From: Vanilla planifolia
Lineage: Eukaryota; Streptophyta; Magnoliopsida; Asparagales; Orchidaceae
Assembly: GCA_023846275.1 (NCBI GenBank)
Contig: JAIUJO010000071.1
Coordinates: 1,293,498 to 1,357,497, forward strand
Reading direction: 5' to 3'
DNA: 64,000 nt
A program made the position numbers and the translations under genes. The notes beneath the pieces were generated by a model. That model was not told the origin of the DNA and did not search any database. It saw only the letters and a list, made by a program, of their open reading frames with translations. Below, one piece after another: positions 49,001 through 62,953 of the stretch; position 1 is the first letter of the stretch; every line of letters starts with the position of its first letter.

Positions 49001-52000
49001 ATTTAAAAAAGAAATCATTATTTTAAAAATACAAAAATGAATGTTTAATTTAATTGAACTCGTTGAGATTAGTCCAACGATGTTTCCTTTTCTTAAATTA
49101 GACCTTATCTAGAATTGCAGCATATTACTATAGTAAATGGGCATAAATAATAATTAATTATTATTTTCATATTATGTAAATATACATTAAAACTTAAATG
49201 TGATAAATTGGTGCAATGTAATATATCCAAATCAGATCGATGTATAAGTCATATAAGAGTAAATTTAGAGTTAGATAATAGTATAATAAAATAAAAGTAA
49301 AAAATTAGAAAAAATGAGATAAATTGCATAGGAAAGTTGAATTCTAGCATACTAATAGGATCAAATGTAACATCCTCAATCATCATGTCAAGTATGAATA
49401 AAAATTTTTCATAAAGTAAGAAAAAAAAATAGTAAATAAAATGTTTAAAAATATAAAATAAAATTTTTTTACTTTGAAAGAGGGTTGGATAAGTCCAATG
49501 ACATTTTTGTGGTCATAATCACGCCTTATTTTAAAATACTTCAAATTACTAAAGTATATAACCATAGATAATAATAATTTATTATTTTTATATTTATTCA
49601 ATATGTATTAAAGCTGACAAAATAAAAATTGAAGAAATATATCATAGCCAATTCGAAGCAGTTTAAAGATCACTTGACCATAGATTGAAAGACATAGAGT
49701 AATATAACTTAATCAAAGAAAAAATTTTAAAAAATGAGATAAATTATATTTGAAAGATGAATTCTAATACACTAAAGTGATCAAGTGTAATGTCCTTGAT
49801 CATCAAGTCATGTATTAATACAATATCTTGTATGCTTACCAAAGTTTTAAAAAATAAATTATTCAAAAATATGGAAAAGCATATTTAAATGGATAGTGCA
49901 AGTTGAGATGAAAACACATTTGCTTCATTTCAATGAAACCACATTTAGAATTAAAGTAATGCAAAAAAAAAAAAAAAAATGATTTTTTAATATTATGAAA
50001 ATATATATTAAAGTTGAATTTAAAAAATTAAAGTAATAAAATATTAAAAAAATCTGAGTAATGCAAAGGTAAGAGAAGAAAAGATGTAGAGTTAAATAAC
50101 AACATAACCAAAACATCATGAAAAATTCTAAACACATATGATAACTTATGCTGGAAAGCTATGTTCCAAAATGGTAAAAAGATAAATTTAACAACCTCAA
50201 TTATCAAATTAGTTATGAATATATATCTCAAATAAAGTGTACTAAAATATTAGAAAATATAATATTAAAAATATACAAAGGAATATTTAATTAACTATGA
50301 CTATTGTCGAAGAGTCCAAAAATATTATTTTTTCTTGATTGAACCACATTTAAAAAAATTTAAATTCAAAAGTTAACATACATAAATAAAAATAAATCAT
50401 TGTTTTAATATCTAGTAAATATATATATTAAAGCTAAAATAAGCTAAATTGAATTAATATAACTTAGTAAAATGAAAAATATATAAAGTTAGACTAGATG
50501 GGAATTAGAATTTTGCAAAAATAATGCCAAATCAAACAAAAATAATTTGAGAAATGATATAAATTGTATAAGAAAGATACATTCCAAGATATAGAGAGAC
50601 ATACTCTAACATCCTTAATTGCTAAATTTGGTATGAATCAAATTATCTCATAAAACTATCGAAACTTAAGAACATAAAATATTAAAAATGTATTAAAAAA
50701 CAAAAATTTTATTAGATAAAGGTCGAGAAATGAATGCAATAAAATGTTTTCATCTATGTCAAAGCTTATTATGAATTGCGAGAAACGATCATACTAAATA
50801 AGCTTAAATAAAGATTAGTTATTTTTTTAATATTTAATAAATATATAAGTCTATCGAAAATGATATAAATTGAAGCAGTATAATATAAGAAATTCAATGC
50901 CATGCAAAGATAACATGAGCCAAGATTCATATTTACAAGTTTATATAACAAATTCAAAACAAAAACTTTGAGGCAAAGAGATAAATTTCATGGAAATACT
51001 ACACTCCAAGATGCTAAGGAGGTAATGTGTAACATTCTTGATTATCAAATCATGTACAAATCAAGAGTACTAGTGAAATATGCAAACTCATATAAAATAA
51101 AATGTATAAAAGAGTAATGATAAAATTATTTAATTAGATAGAGCTTATCAAGTTAAGTACAATGATAGTTGATTCATTTTGCTCAAAATTTTCTTGGAAT
51201 TACTAGAACTATCAAAGTAAATAAAGATTAATAATAATAAATGATTATCAATTAAGTAAATATATATAAAAGGTAAATAAGATATACTGAATTAATGTAA
51301 TATGACTAAATTTATGTGATGTAAAGGTCACAAAATAGGGGTTTTTGCATTCTCTTGTAAAATTAAAAAATTGGTGAAAAACTTTAAGGATTAAGAAAAA
51401 TAATATAGTGGAGTTGTATTCTAAAATAGTAAAAACATCTAAGGTAACATCCTTGATCGTCAAGTCAAATACAAGTGAAATGTCTTCCAAAGAATGCAAT
51501 TCTTAAAGAAAATATATCTTAAAAAATAAAACTAAATAATGAATTAGATATTCTTAAAAAAGACAAGTCCAATGATGCTTATTTTACCTAAATTAGACTT
51601 CAATTCTAATTATTATTAATCCAAAAGACAAATAAGCATCAATATTAATTAACTAAACTTTTAATATGAAGAAAAATATATTGATTGCAAAATGAGATAA
51701 ATTTAAGAAATATCATATGAAAAAGTGAAATTGATGTATTGGAGTTATGAGAGTAAAATTAAAATTTGATAATAATATAACAAAAGAAAAACAATAAAAA
51801 AATGGGGTAAGAATTACTATAATTTTGCATTCTAAGATACTAAGCAGATCATTTGTAGCATCATTGATCATAAAATTAGAAAAGAAATTAAAATAAAATC
51901 TAAAGTATACCATAACACTTGGAAATAAAATAATTTAAAAAATAAAAAATAAATATTTTATTTATTTCTCAATCAGACTTCAATCCAAAGTTAATAGAAA

Positions 52001-55000
52001 TAAAAAAATATATTACCATTTTAATAATAAAAAGTATATATTGATGGTAAAAAGAGATTAATTGAAGTAATATAATATAGGAAACTCAGAGTGATATAAA
52101 AGCTAAATAAGACAACTAGTACAGTTTCATAGTGGTACAACACAATTTAAGTGAAAACTTTGAACAAATGAGATTAATTGCACAGGTATATAGCACTCCA
52201 AGAAACTAAAGAGCTTGAGTTTACCATGTTTGATCATAAAATTAGGTTCCAAGAAAAATGACTCATAATGCACATTAAAACCATGTACCAAAAAATATTT
52301 AAAATTATACAAATCGATATTTAATTAGAAAGAGTACATCAAAATGAGTCTAGAAATTTTTCTTTGTTTTTAACGGATCTCATTTGGAATTAATGCATAT
52401 TATCAAAGAAGAAAATAATAAATAATGATTTATTATTTTAATGTTATATAAATAGATATCATTATTGAAATGAGGTAAACTATAACAATGCAATATGTCC
52501 AAATGAAATCGAAGTAATCGTCACATAACATTTTCTTTGGAGTTACATATTCTTGTAAACAAATGAAAACTAAAAACAAGACGAGATAACTCTTACAAGA
52601 AAATTTCCATACAACATAATGAGGCCATACAGTGTAACATCCTTGATAGTAAAAAAATGTTTCAATAAAAAAGTCCATTTAATTGTAAGAAAATAAAGCA
52701 AAAAACATATTTCAAAAAATATATAAATAATTGTTTAATTGGATAAGCATTATTTATATAAGTTCAATGACCTTTTCGTGGTCCTAATCAGACATTGTTT
52801 GAAATTATAGAAAATTACCATAATATTAAGTAATTATGTATTAACATAAAGATAAGATAAATTGAACTAAAGTAATATAATAAATCTAAATTTATTTAAA
52901 GGTTGCATGAGTAGATTAAGAGTTATATATTGACATAATCAAATCGAAATAAAAACCTTGAAGAAATGAGATAAATTGTGTAAGGAAAATTCATTTTATG
53001 ATAATAGAGACATCAGGTGTAACATCTCTGACAAACAAATCTGTTGCTGATAAAAACATCACATGAAGGATTCCTAAGGGCAAAAAATATAATATTTAAA
53101 AATGTAAACTCATCAAGACGAGTTAAGGATATTTGTTTCATCTCAATTGCACCTTATTTTGGACAATTATAAATTACAAAAAATTTTAATAAATAATAAC
53201 AAAATTTATATATTGTACCAAAAATAAGGAAAATTAAAGTTATGTAATATAACTTACCTAAGGCAATGTAATGGCACACGATAAGAGATGAGAGTTACAA
53301 ACCATTTTAAGCAAATAAATGTGAAACTATTGGAAAAATAAGATAAATAATATGGAATTTTTCTATTGCAAAATATTAAGGAGATCAAAAGTTAAATTTA
53401 TTTATCAATAAATAATGCATAGTTAAAAATGTCTCATGAAACTTCTCAAATTCAATGAGAATAAAATATTAACAAATTCTAAAAATCTCTAATTAATCGG
53501 ATTGGACATGCTTAAATGTGTTCAATTACCTTTTTCATCTTGATCAAACATATCTTTAAATTATTACAAATTAAAAATTGTGAATAATAGGAGCATTTAA
53601 GTAAAGTAATTAGAATTGTATGAAAGAATAACCAAATCAAAGTGAAAATGTGTAAGAAATGAGATAATTATACAAGAAAGTTATATTTAAAAATACTAAG
53701 TAGACTAAGAGTAACATCTCGGACCGTCAAATCATATAAGAATAGAAAATGCTTGAAAAAAATGCTATAGCCATAGAAAATAAAATAATTAAATATTCAA
53801 AATGTATATGTAATTGAATAAAGTTCATCTAGAATAGTCAATGATGTTTGTTTCATCTCTATTAGATATTGTGAGGTAGATAAAAAATTAAAAATGAAAT
53901 TATTTAAATTGAAGCAATGAAATACAAACCAATAGATGTAATGCACAACATATGAGAAATAGATTTTTAAAGTAATATAATTATATTAAACCAAAAATTT
54001 TAAATAAATGAGATGAACTATTCTAATAGAAAATTAATTAATATTAAATCTAAAACAAGAGAAATTGAATTGTTGTAACTTATTTTAATCACGGCAATGT
54101 AAAGGTATGCATAGATGGAATTAGGGTTTTATAGTAATATAACCAAATAAATGAGAAAACATTTAATGGGATGAGCTAAAATTATGAGAAAGTTTTAATC
54201 TAAGATATGGAGGAGAACAAGTGTAACATCCTAAATTACATAATATGTCATAAAATGAAATGTCTTATAATGAACATTAAAATCATATTAAATAAAATAA
54301 TGAAAAATAAATAAATAAATTTATAATTGTACTGAGCTTTTGCGATGACTTCAATGATATATTTTTCATCTAAATATGGCCATGTTTGCAATTACTATGG
54401 ATTATAAAAGTGATTAGACAAAAATAATGATAAATGATTATATTAATAGTAAAAACATATAAATGAGATAAATAAATGTATTACAAACAAAACAATGTTA
54501 TGTAAATGGGACTTAAAAACATTTAGGTAAATTGAACTGAGAAGTCATATTCGAAGAAGTTTGGAAGATGTAGAATAATATTATCAATTATCAAATTAAT
54601 ATAAATCAAAATAGCTTCTAAATTAAGAATAAATATTATAATATAAAATACATTTAAAAAATTTAAAGATTAATATTTAATAAGATATAGCTCATCAGGA
54701 TGAGTCCAATGATATCTATCTCATTTTGATCAAACCTCATTTGGAATACCAATAATTACAAAGGGAAATAAGCATAGATAATAATAATTTTTTTTAATAA
54801 TAATTAATATAAAATAAGATAACGTGAGATAAATTGATGAAATTTCATTAACTAGATCAATGTGTTGTAAAGGTTATGTGAGAGGAGAATTAGGGTTTCC
54901 AACTAATATAATCAAATCAAAGCAAAATATTTAAAGAAATAAGTAAAATTTCACATGAATGTTCCTTTCTAACATACTAAAAAGCTTTAGTGTAACATCC

Positions 55001-58000
55001 TTGTTCATCAAATCTATAATAAATCAAAATATTTGATGCATACCAAAACACTAGAAAATTAAATATTATAAGAATATAAAAAATGTTTAACTAATATGAG
55101 ATAAATTGTTCTGAAAAGATGCATTCTAAGACACTAAGGAGGTCTAGCGCAACAACCTCAATCTTAAAATTAACCATGAATCAGAATATCTCATAAAATG
55201 TATCAAGCAAGGTATAAAATAAGATATTTAAAAATATCAAAAACATTAATCGATCTGACAGAGTTTTTTAAGAAGAGTCAAACAACATTTGTTTCATCTT
55301 CATAAAACAATATTTGAAATTACTTTAAATAAAGAAAGTAAACAAGAATAATTAGTAACTAATTATTATTTTAGTATTAGTTAGATATATATTAAATTTA
55401 AAAGGAAATAAATTGAAGTAATGTAATGCTACTAAATAAAAAACAACATAACGTTTGTTTGAGAAGAGACTTAAAGTTACATCATAAGATAAAAAATCAA
55501 AGTGAAACATTTAAAGAAAGGAGATAAATCTATGAAAAAGTTGCATTAAAATATAGTGAAGACATAGTCTTTAACATTATCAGTCGTCAAATTAAATATG
55601 AATGAAAATTCTTCATCAAATATGCAAAAGCACCAGAAAATAAAATGTTAAATAAATAAAAAATGAATAATTAATTGGGTAGGGCTCATCAAAACAACTA
55701 TAATGATGATGGTTTCATCGTGACTAGATAAGCGTAGAGAATAATAAATTATTATTTTTATTTTGAGAAAATATATGTTAAAGTCAAAATGAAAAAAATT
55801 GAAATGACATAACATAATAAAATTGAAGTGATATAAAGGTCACGAGTGAGGAGATTTTGAGTTATATAGTAATATAAATAGATCAAATAAAGTTTTTATG
55901 TCAATGAAATTAATTGCATAGGAAAGAAATATTCATAGAAATAAGGATATCAAGTGTAACATCATCAATTATCAAGTACGGTATGATTCAAAATGTCATG
56001 TAAAATGATTCACTCTTTGATCAGGCCTCGCTTAAAATTTTTATGAATTAATAAAGTAAATAAGCACATAATACAATAAAATATTAATTAAATATTAAAT
56101 AAATATATGTTAAAGTTGAAATAAGATTATTTGAAGCAATGTAAAATAACAAAATCAAAATGATATAATGGTCATAGTTTAGGAGATTAATGGTTACATT
56201 GTAATATAGTGAAATTGAGATAAAAACTTTGAAATGTTCTCACAAATTATATAGAAATTTGCATCCTATGATTCTAAAGAGATTGAGTGTGACATCATCA
56301 ATCATCAAAACATGTATGAAAAAAATGACTAATATAGAACTTAAAAAACATTAAAAAAATTTTAAAGTATTAAAGGAATAGCTAATTTAATAAAGCTCAT
56401 CGAAACAACTCCATCGACATTTATTTCTTCTAGAGATAAAGTTGTTTTGTAATTATCGCAAAATTACTAAAAGAAATAAGCAAAAGAATAAAAAAATTAT
56501 TATTTTACTATTGAGTAATGATATCTTAAAGTAGAAATAAAATAAAATGAAGAAATTTATTATAACAAAATCAAAGCTATTTAATTGTCATAGGAGAGGA
56601 TATTTTTAGTTTCATAGTAATATAACCAAATAAATGTGAAAAAAATCACAAATCAGGTTAAGTTTATGGGAAAGTTGCATTCAAAGTAATTAAGGAGATC
56701 ATATGTTGCAATAATGATCATAAATTTGGTACAAATGAAAATATCTAGTGAAATATATAATTAGAGAGATCTCACCAAAATTGACCCAACAATATTTGTT
56801 CCATCTTAATCAATCAATATTTAGAGTTATTATAAATTACTAAATTAAACAATAATAACTTTTACTTCCATATTAAGTAAATATATGTCAAACTTCTAAG
56901 TAGATAAATGGAAGTGGTGTGATATAAACAAATAAAAGTGCCTGAAGGTTATATAGGTGGTGATTTAGGAAATTTGAACAAGCCAAATAAATAGTAAGGG
57001 AAATTTTTGTTCCATGATTCAAAGGAAATTAAGTATAACTTTTGTGTGATCAAATTAGGTACAAGTAAAACATTTTTATAAAACATACTAAACACTAGAA
57101 AATTAATTATTTAAAAATATAAAATTAATATTTAAATGTATGAAGCTCTTTGATCTGAGTCAATGATTTTTATTTTTCTTTGAAAACACTTAATTGGAAT
57201 TACTATGAATTAACAAATTAATTAAACATAAATAATAATAAAATATTATTTTTATTATAAATAAATGTCAAAGACAAAATGTGATTAATTGAACCAACAT
57301 AATAAAACCATATCAGTATTATGTAATGGTCATAGGATAAGTGACTTTAAGACATAGTACTACCACCAAACAAAATAAAAAATTTGAAGAAAAAAAATAA
57401 ATTGTTTTGGTAACATGCGTTCTATAACACTAATAAGATTGAGTGTGTCATCCACAATAGTCAAATAATGTACGAGTTAAAATAGCTCATAAATTTTGTA
57501 AAAATTCTAGAAATAAAAATTTTTAAAAAATTTATAATTGTATTTAATTGGATAAAGCTTATCTAGAAGAGACCAACAACTTTTATTTGATCTAGATTGA
57601 AACACGCTTGGAATTTTGACAAACTTTAAAAAATTAAGTAAATATTGATAAATTTTTTTTTTAATATTAAGTAAATATATATTAGCACAGAAATAAGATC
57701 AATTGAAGCAATCTAAATAACCAAATCAAAACTATGTATAGCTCACATGACAAGATTTAGATCTACATAACAATATAACTAAATTGAAGTGCACTAACAA
57801 AATGAGATAAATATTGTGGAACATCTTTGATCATTAAAAAAAGCACAAACGAAAATGACTTGCAAATCATACCAGCCCTAAAAAATTATATATTTTAAAA
57901 TATAAAAAATGAATATTTAATAAGATAGAGCTAATTAAGACAAGTCCAATGACATTTGTTTCATCTAGATTGAACATCATTTAAAAATATTATGAATGAT

Positions 58001-61000
58001 AAAATTAATTAATAATAAATAGTAATAAAGAAGTCAATATATGTTAAAGTTAAATTAAGATAAATTGAACCAAAGTAATACAACAAAATCAATCAGATGT
58101 ATAGGTCACACGAGAGGAGATTAAATGGTTTACTATAGTATATACAAATCAAAGTGAATAGCTTAAATAAAATGAAATTAATTGTGCAAGAAACTCATAT
58201 TATAAGATACTAAAGAGATTGAAAAACCATTAAATATTTAGGAATATAAAAAATAAATATTTAGTTGGACAGAGCACATTGACAAAATAGCAACAACATT
58301 TTTCTAATCTCGATTAGACATCATTTCAAATTGCTACAAATTGTTAAAGTAAATAAATACTAATAAAAGCTTATCGTAGTATTAGGTAAATATATATTCC
58401 TATGAAAATAACATAAATTGAAATAAAGTAATATAACCAAAAGTAATGTGATATAAACTTCAAATAAATGAAGATTTGAAGGGATATGGTTATGTAACAA
58501 AATAGAAATAAAAAATTTCGTGAAAGATAAATAGTTTGAGTATTTTCTATCCTAAGATACTAAGGAGTTCAGGTGTAACATCCTCGAACATCTATCCCCA
58601 TAAAAATTAAAATGACTTAAAAAATGGAAAATGTTGTGTAAAACAATATATTTATAAATATAAAAATAAATATATAACTAAAAAGAGCATGTCATGATAA
58701 CTTCAATGATGTTTGTTTTGTTTAGATTGAAAGGTGTTTGGAATTATTATGAATTAATAAAACTTAAAAATAAGAATAAATAAAGAATTATTTTAATATT
58801 AAGTATTTACATATTAAAATTGAAATGAGATAAATGTAAGCAATTTAATATATAAATTTCATAGTGATATAAATTTTTGACCAAAGAAGATTTAGAGCTA
58901 TATAGTAATATAAATTAATCAAAGTAAACATTTTAATAAAATTAGATAAATTACCATCCCCATTCATCAAATCAAGTATGAATAGAAATGATTTTAATGT
59001 GCTAAATCTTTAAAAACTAATATAGTTAGAAATATAAAAAATTAATTACTATAAATTAATTTTTTAGCCTTAATCGGTTCTCGTTTGGAATTACTATGAA
59101 TTACAAAAATAATTAAACATAAATAATTATAAATTAATATTTTAATATTTAATAAGAAATAGTAAAACTAAATTGAGATAAATTTATGTAATGTCAAATA
59201 AACAAACAAAATCGATGTAAATGTCACACTAGAGGAGAGTTAGAGTTTTGTAGGAACACTATCAAATTAGTGTGAAATATTTGAAGAGCTAAAAAAAGTT
59301 TAAAGGAAAGTAGCTCTACATGGCATACAAGATTTTTTGTGTGACATTCTCAATCATCAAATCATGTATGAATAAGGAATAGTCATAAAACCTGACAAGA
59401 CCTTTGAGAATAAGATATTTAAAAATTGAAAATGAATATTTAATTAGATTAGCTCATTGTGGTATGAGTAAATACATTTATTTTTATTTTATTATACCTC
59501 AATTAGGAATACAACAAATTAATAATTTAATTAAATGCAAATAATAACAAATAATTCCTTTAATATTATGTAAATATATTTATTGTTAAAATGGGATAAA
59601 CTGAAGCAATTTATTATAACAAAATCAAATAATTTCGAACATCATATGATAAAAGAATTTTTGTTATAGAGTAATACGACCAAATAAATGAAAGTAATTT
59701 TAAGAAACGGGAAATAAGGTATTTTATTAGATATAGCAACTAAAGACTAGTCCAGTGATGTTTGCTTCAACTTCGTTGATGACATTAATAATTATATGTA
59801 AATAAAAAAGAAATTAAAATAAAAATGAGTTAAACTTAAGTTAAGAACCATATGAAAATAAATTAAAGTAAAGATAACAATATTGGAGAATAAGAGTTTC
59901 AAAGCAACAAAACAAAGACAAAGCAAATAAAATTTGAAGAAGCGAGTCAAATTGTTTAGGAATGTTGCATTCAAAGATACTAAAAATATCAGGTGTGGTT
60001 TACTCAATGCTCAAATTAAGTTCAAATGAAACTGTCTCATCAACCATGATAAAATCTATGAAAATAAAATAAATTAAAACATAAAAATTAATATTTAAAT
60101 TAATAGAGCATAATAAGATGAGTCCAAAAAAGTTACTTTCACCTAAATTAGACCTCATTTTGAAATATTTTAAATTACCAAATTAAATAATGGTAAATTA
60201 TGGTAAACTATTTTTTATTACTAATAAAATATTTATTCTATAAAAAAAAGATAAATTGAAACAATGAAAAATAATCAAGTGAATGTGAAGTAAAGGTCAA
60301 TAAATACAAAACTAAGTGCTACATATGTTATATCTAAATGAAATTGAAACTTTTAGAAAAATGAGAAAAAAAATACAAGAATGTTATATTCTAAGATGCT
60401 ATTGATATGGGTGTAACACACTCAATTGTACAATTTAGTAAAAATATAAAATGTTGTTTATAGTATGCCAAAACCATAGGAAATAAAATATTTAAAAATA
60501 TCATACCATATATTTAATTGGATAGAGCTAACCAATATGATTACAATGACATTTGTTTAGAATCAATCATGTCTCATCTATCATTATAAAAACTAATCAA
60601 AGCAAACAAAACTCAAATAATAAGAAATTATTATTTAAATTTTAATTAAATATGCATTAAAGAATAAATGATATAAATTAAGGAAATGTAATACTGCAAA
60701 ACAAATGTAATATAAAGGTAACATGATAAAAGATTTAGATTTACAAAGAAATATCACGAAATCAAAGAAAAATATTTGAATAAATTAGATAAATTTATAG
60801 GGAATGATTGGTTCCATGACAATATGGAGATCGAATGTAAAATTCTAGATCATGAAATTTGAAATGGTCAAAATTTTTAATAAAACATGTTAAAATATAG
60901 AAAATGAAATATTTGAAAAATATAAAAATCAAATTTTAATTTTAATAATGCCCATCGAGAGAAGTCCAATGACGTTGATTTGGACTTGATCGAAACATCT

Positions 61001-61744
61001 TTAGAATTACTAAAAACTACTAAAGTAAAATGAGATAAATTTAAATAAATGTAATCTAACAAAATCATCTTGATAAAAAGTACAGATAAGAAGAAATTTA
61101 ACTTTAAATAGCAATATAATAAAATTTAAATAAATAGTTTAAAGAAATGAGATAAATTATTCAGGAATGTTGCATTCTAGGATAATAAAGAGATCGAGGA
61201 TAACATTCTCGATTGTTAAATCACGTATGAACTAAAATTTCTTGAAACCAATCAAAAACCTAAAAATATAAGAAATGAGTAATTTATTAGTTATAGCTCC
61301 TTAGATGAGTCCAAGGTTGTTTTTTTGCTCGATCAGTCCTAATTTGAAATTATCAGAAATTAAAAAGGAAATTAAAGATAAATAATCGCAAGTATTATTT
61401 TAATTTTAAGAAAATATATATTCTAGCTAAAATAAGAAAATTGAAAAAATCTAAAACAACCAAATCATACTTATGCAAAGGTTACACAAGTGTAATTTAG
61501 AGTTACATGCTCTAATAACCAATTACAATAAAAATATTCAAAAAATAAAATAAACTATGTTGGAATATTGCATTACATGATACTAATGTGATTTAGTGCA
61601 ACACATATGACCATAAAACTATGTTCAACCAAAATGTTCAATAAAGTTTGTCAAAATAAATGAAAACAATTTTTAAAAAAATATTTAATGAAGAGGAAAA
61701 TTAACTAAATATAAATAATAACAAATTATTTATTTTAATGTTAA

Positions 61745-61745
<1 letters not shown>

Positions 61746-61788
<43 letters not shown>
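61746..61788. repeat. (TA)n microsatellite inside a satellite monomer
   Basis: TA dinucleotides over about 43 bases at the place where other monomers have AAATATATATTAAAG. The tract appears to have expanded from that short native TATATAT string. Confidence 0.93.
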
Positions 61789-61791
<3 letters not shown>

Positions 61792-62754
61792 GTGAGATAT
61801 ACGACAAAGTTCAATAATGTAACATATAAAAATCAAGCATGTTAACGATAACACAAGAAGATAATTAAAGTTTCATAGTTATATAGCCAAAATAAAGCAA
61901 ACATTTTCATGCAATGAGATAAATTATAAAAGAAAACTACATTTTATGAAACACAGAGATCGACAAAAAAATTCTAAAAAATAAGATATTTATATAAATA
62001 AGAATGAACATTTAAAGGGATAGAACCACTTCGTATGAGTTTAATGATATCTGTTTCATCTCAATTAAACACTTTTAGAATTTAAATGAATAACAAAATT
62101 AAATAGATGTTACAATTAATATATTATTATTTAGTATAAAAGAAAAATATATTAACATTTAAAATAGATAAATTGAAGTAATGTAGTAATACTAAATCTA
62201 AATAATATAAAAAAATCACATTAGTGAAAAAGGTTATTTTTATAGTAATACTACAAAATCAAAGAAAATATCTAAAAAAATGCAATTAATTTTATGAGAA
62301 AGTTATATCCCAAGGTGATATGGTGATCACATTTAACAAAATTGATTGACATATCCCTTATGAAACAAATTATCTTGCAAAGCATGTAAAAACCCTAGCA
62401 TACAAATTTTTTTAAATTTATAGAAATTAATATTTAATTGGATAATCCTCATTAAGATGTGTTTATCAATGTTTGTTTTGTCATGTTAAAAACTTGTCCG
62501 TAAATTTGCTAAAAATGTAAACATGTATAAAGAATAAAAAGAATTTTATATTAAATAAATATTATGTAATGTTGAGATGATACAAATTAAAGTCACTTAA
62601 TATAACTAATTCAAAGAAATTTAAACATCACATGAATGGAGAAATAGAGATCCATAATAATAACCAAATTAGACAGAGCAATTTGTTTAAATGAGATAAA
62701 TTATAAAGGATGATTACATTCCAAGATAACAAGGTCGTTTGACTCACCCATCTG

Positions 62755-62953
62755 ACTTTTACAATGTTTTCATTTGGTTATTTAAATTTCTTCAATTTAT
62801 CCGATTCCCTTAAATGTTTTTCTTTGATTTTGACATATAATTATAAAACTCTAAATCTTATCTCTTATGATCTTTACATAGTATTCATTTTGTTGTCATA
62901 TATTACTTTAGTTTATCTATTTTAACATAATATATTTTTAATTAATATTTTAG
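62755..62953 (-). repeat. inverted piece of satellite monomer
   Basis: Plus-strand sequence here is the reverse complement of the array consensus. Reading the minus strand gives AAAATAGATAAACTAAAGTA, ATGTAAAGATCATAAGAGAT, AAGATTTAGAGTTTTATAAT, AAAATCAAAGAAAAACATTT and GATAAATTGAAGAAATT in normal monomer order. Forward-orientation sequence (TACATTCCAAGATAAC) ends just before it at about 62730 and resumes just after with ACATACCAAA and GGATGGAGCTC. It is a small inversion or an inverted insertion within the array. Confidence 0.8.

Noticed and set aside
49383-52678. Several minus-strand open frames of 60-83 codons in the array
   Set aside because: They fall in diverged satellite monomers, differ from one monomer to the next and are Phe/Tyr/Leu-rich as expected from AT-rich non-coding DNA.
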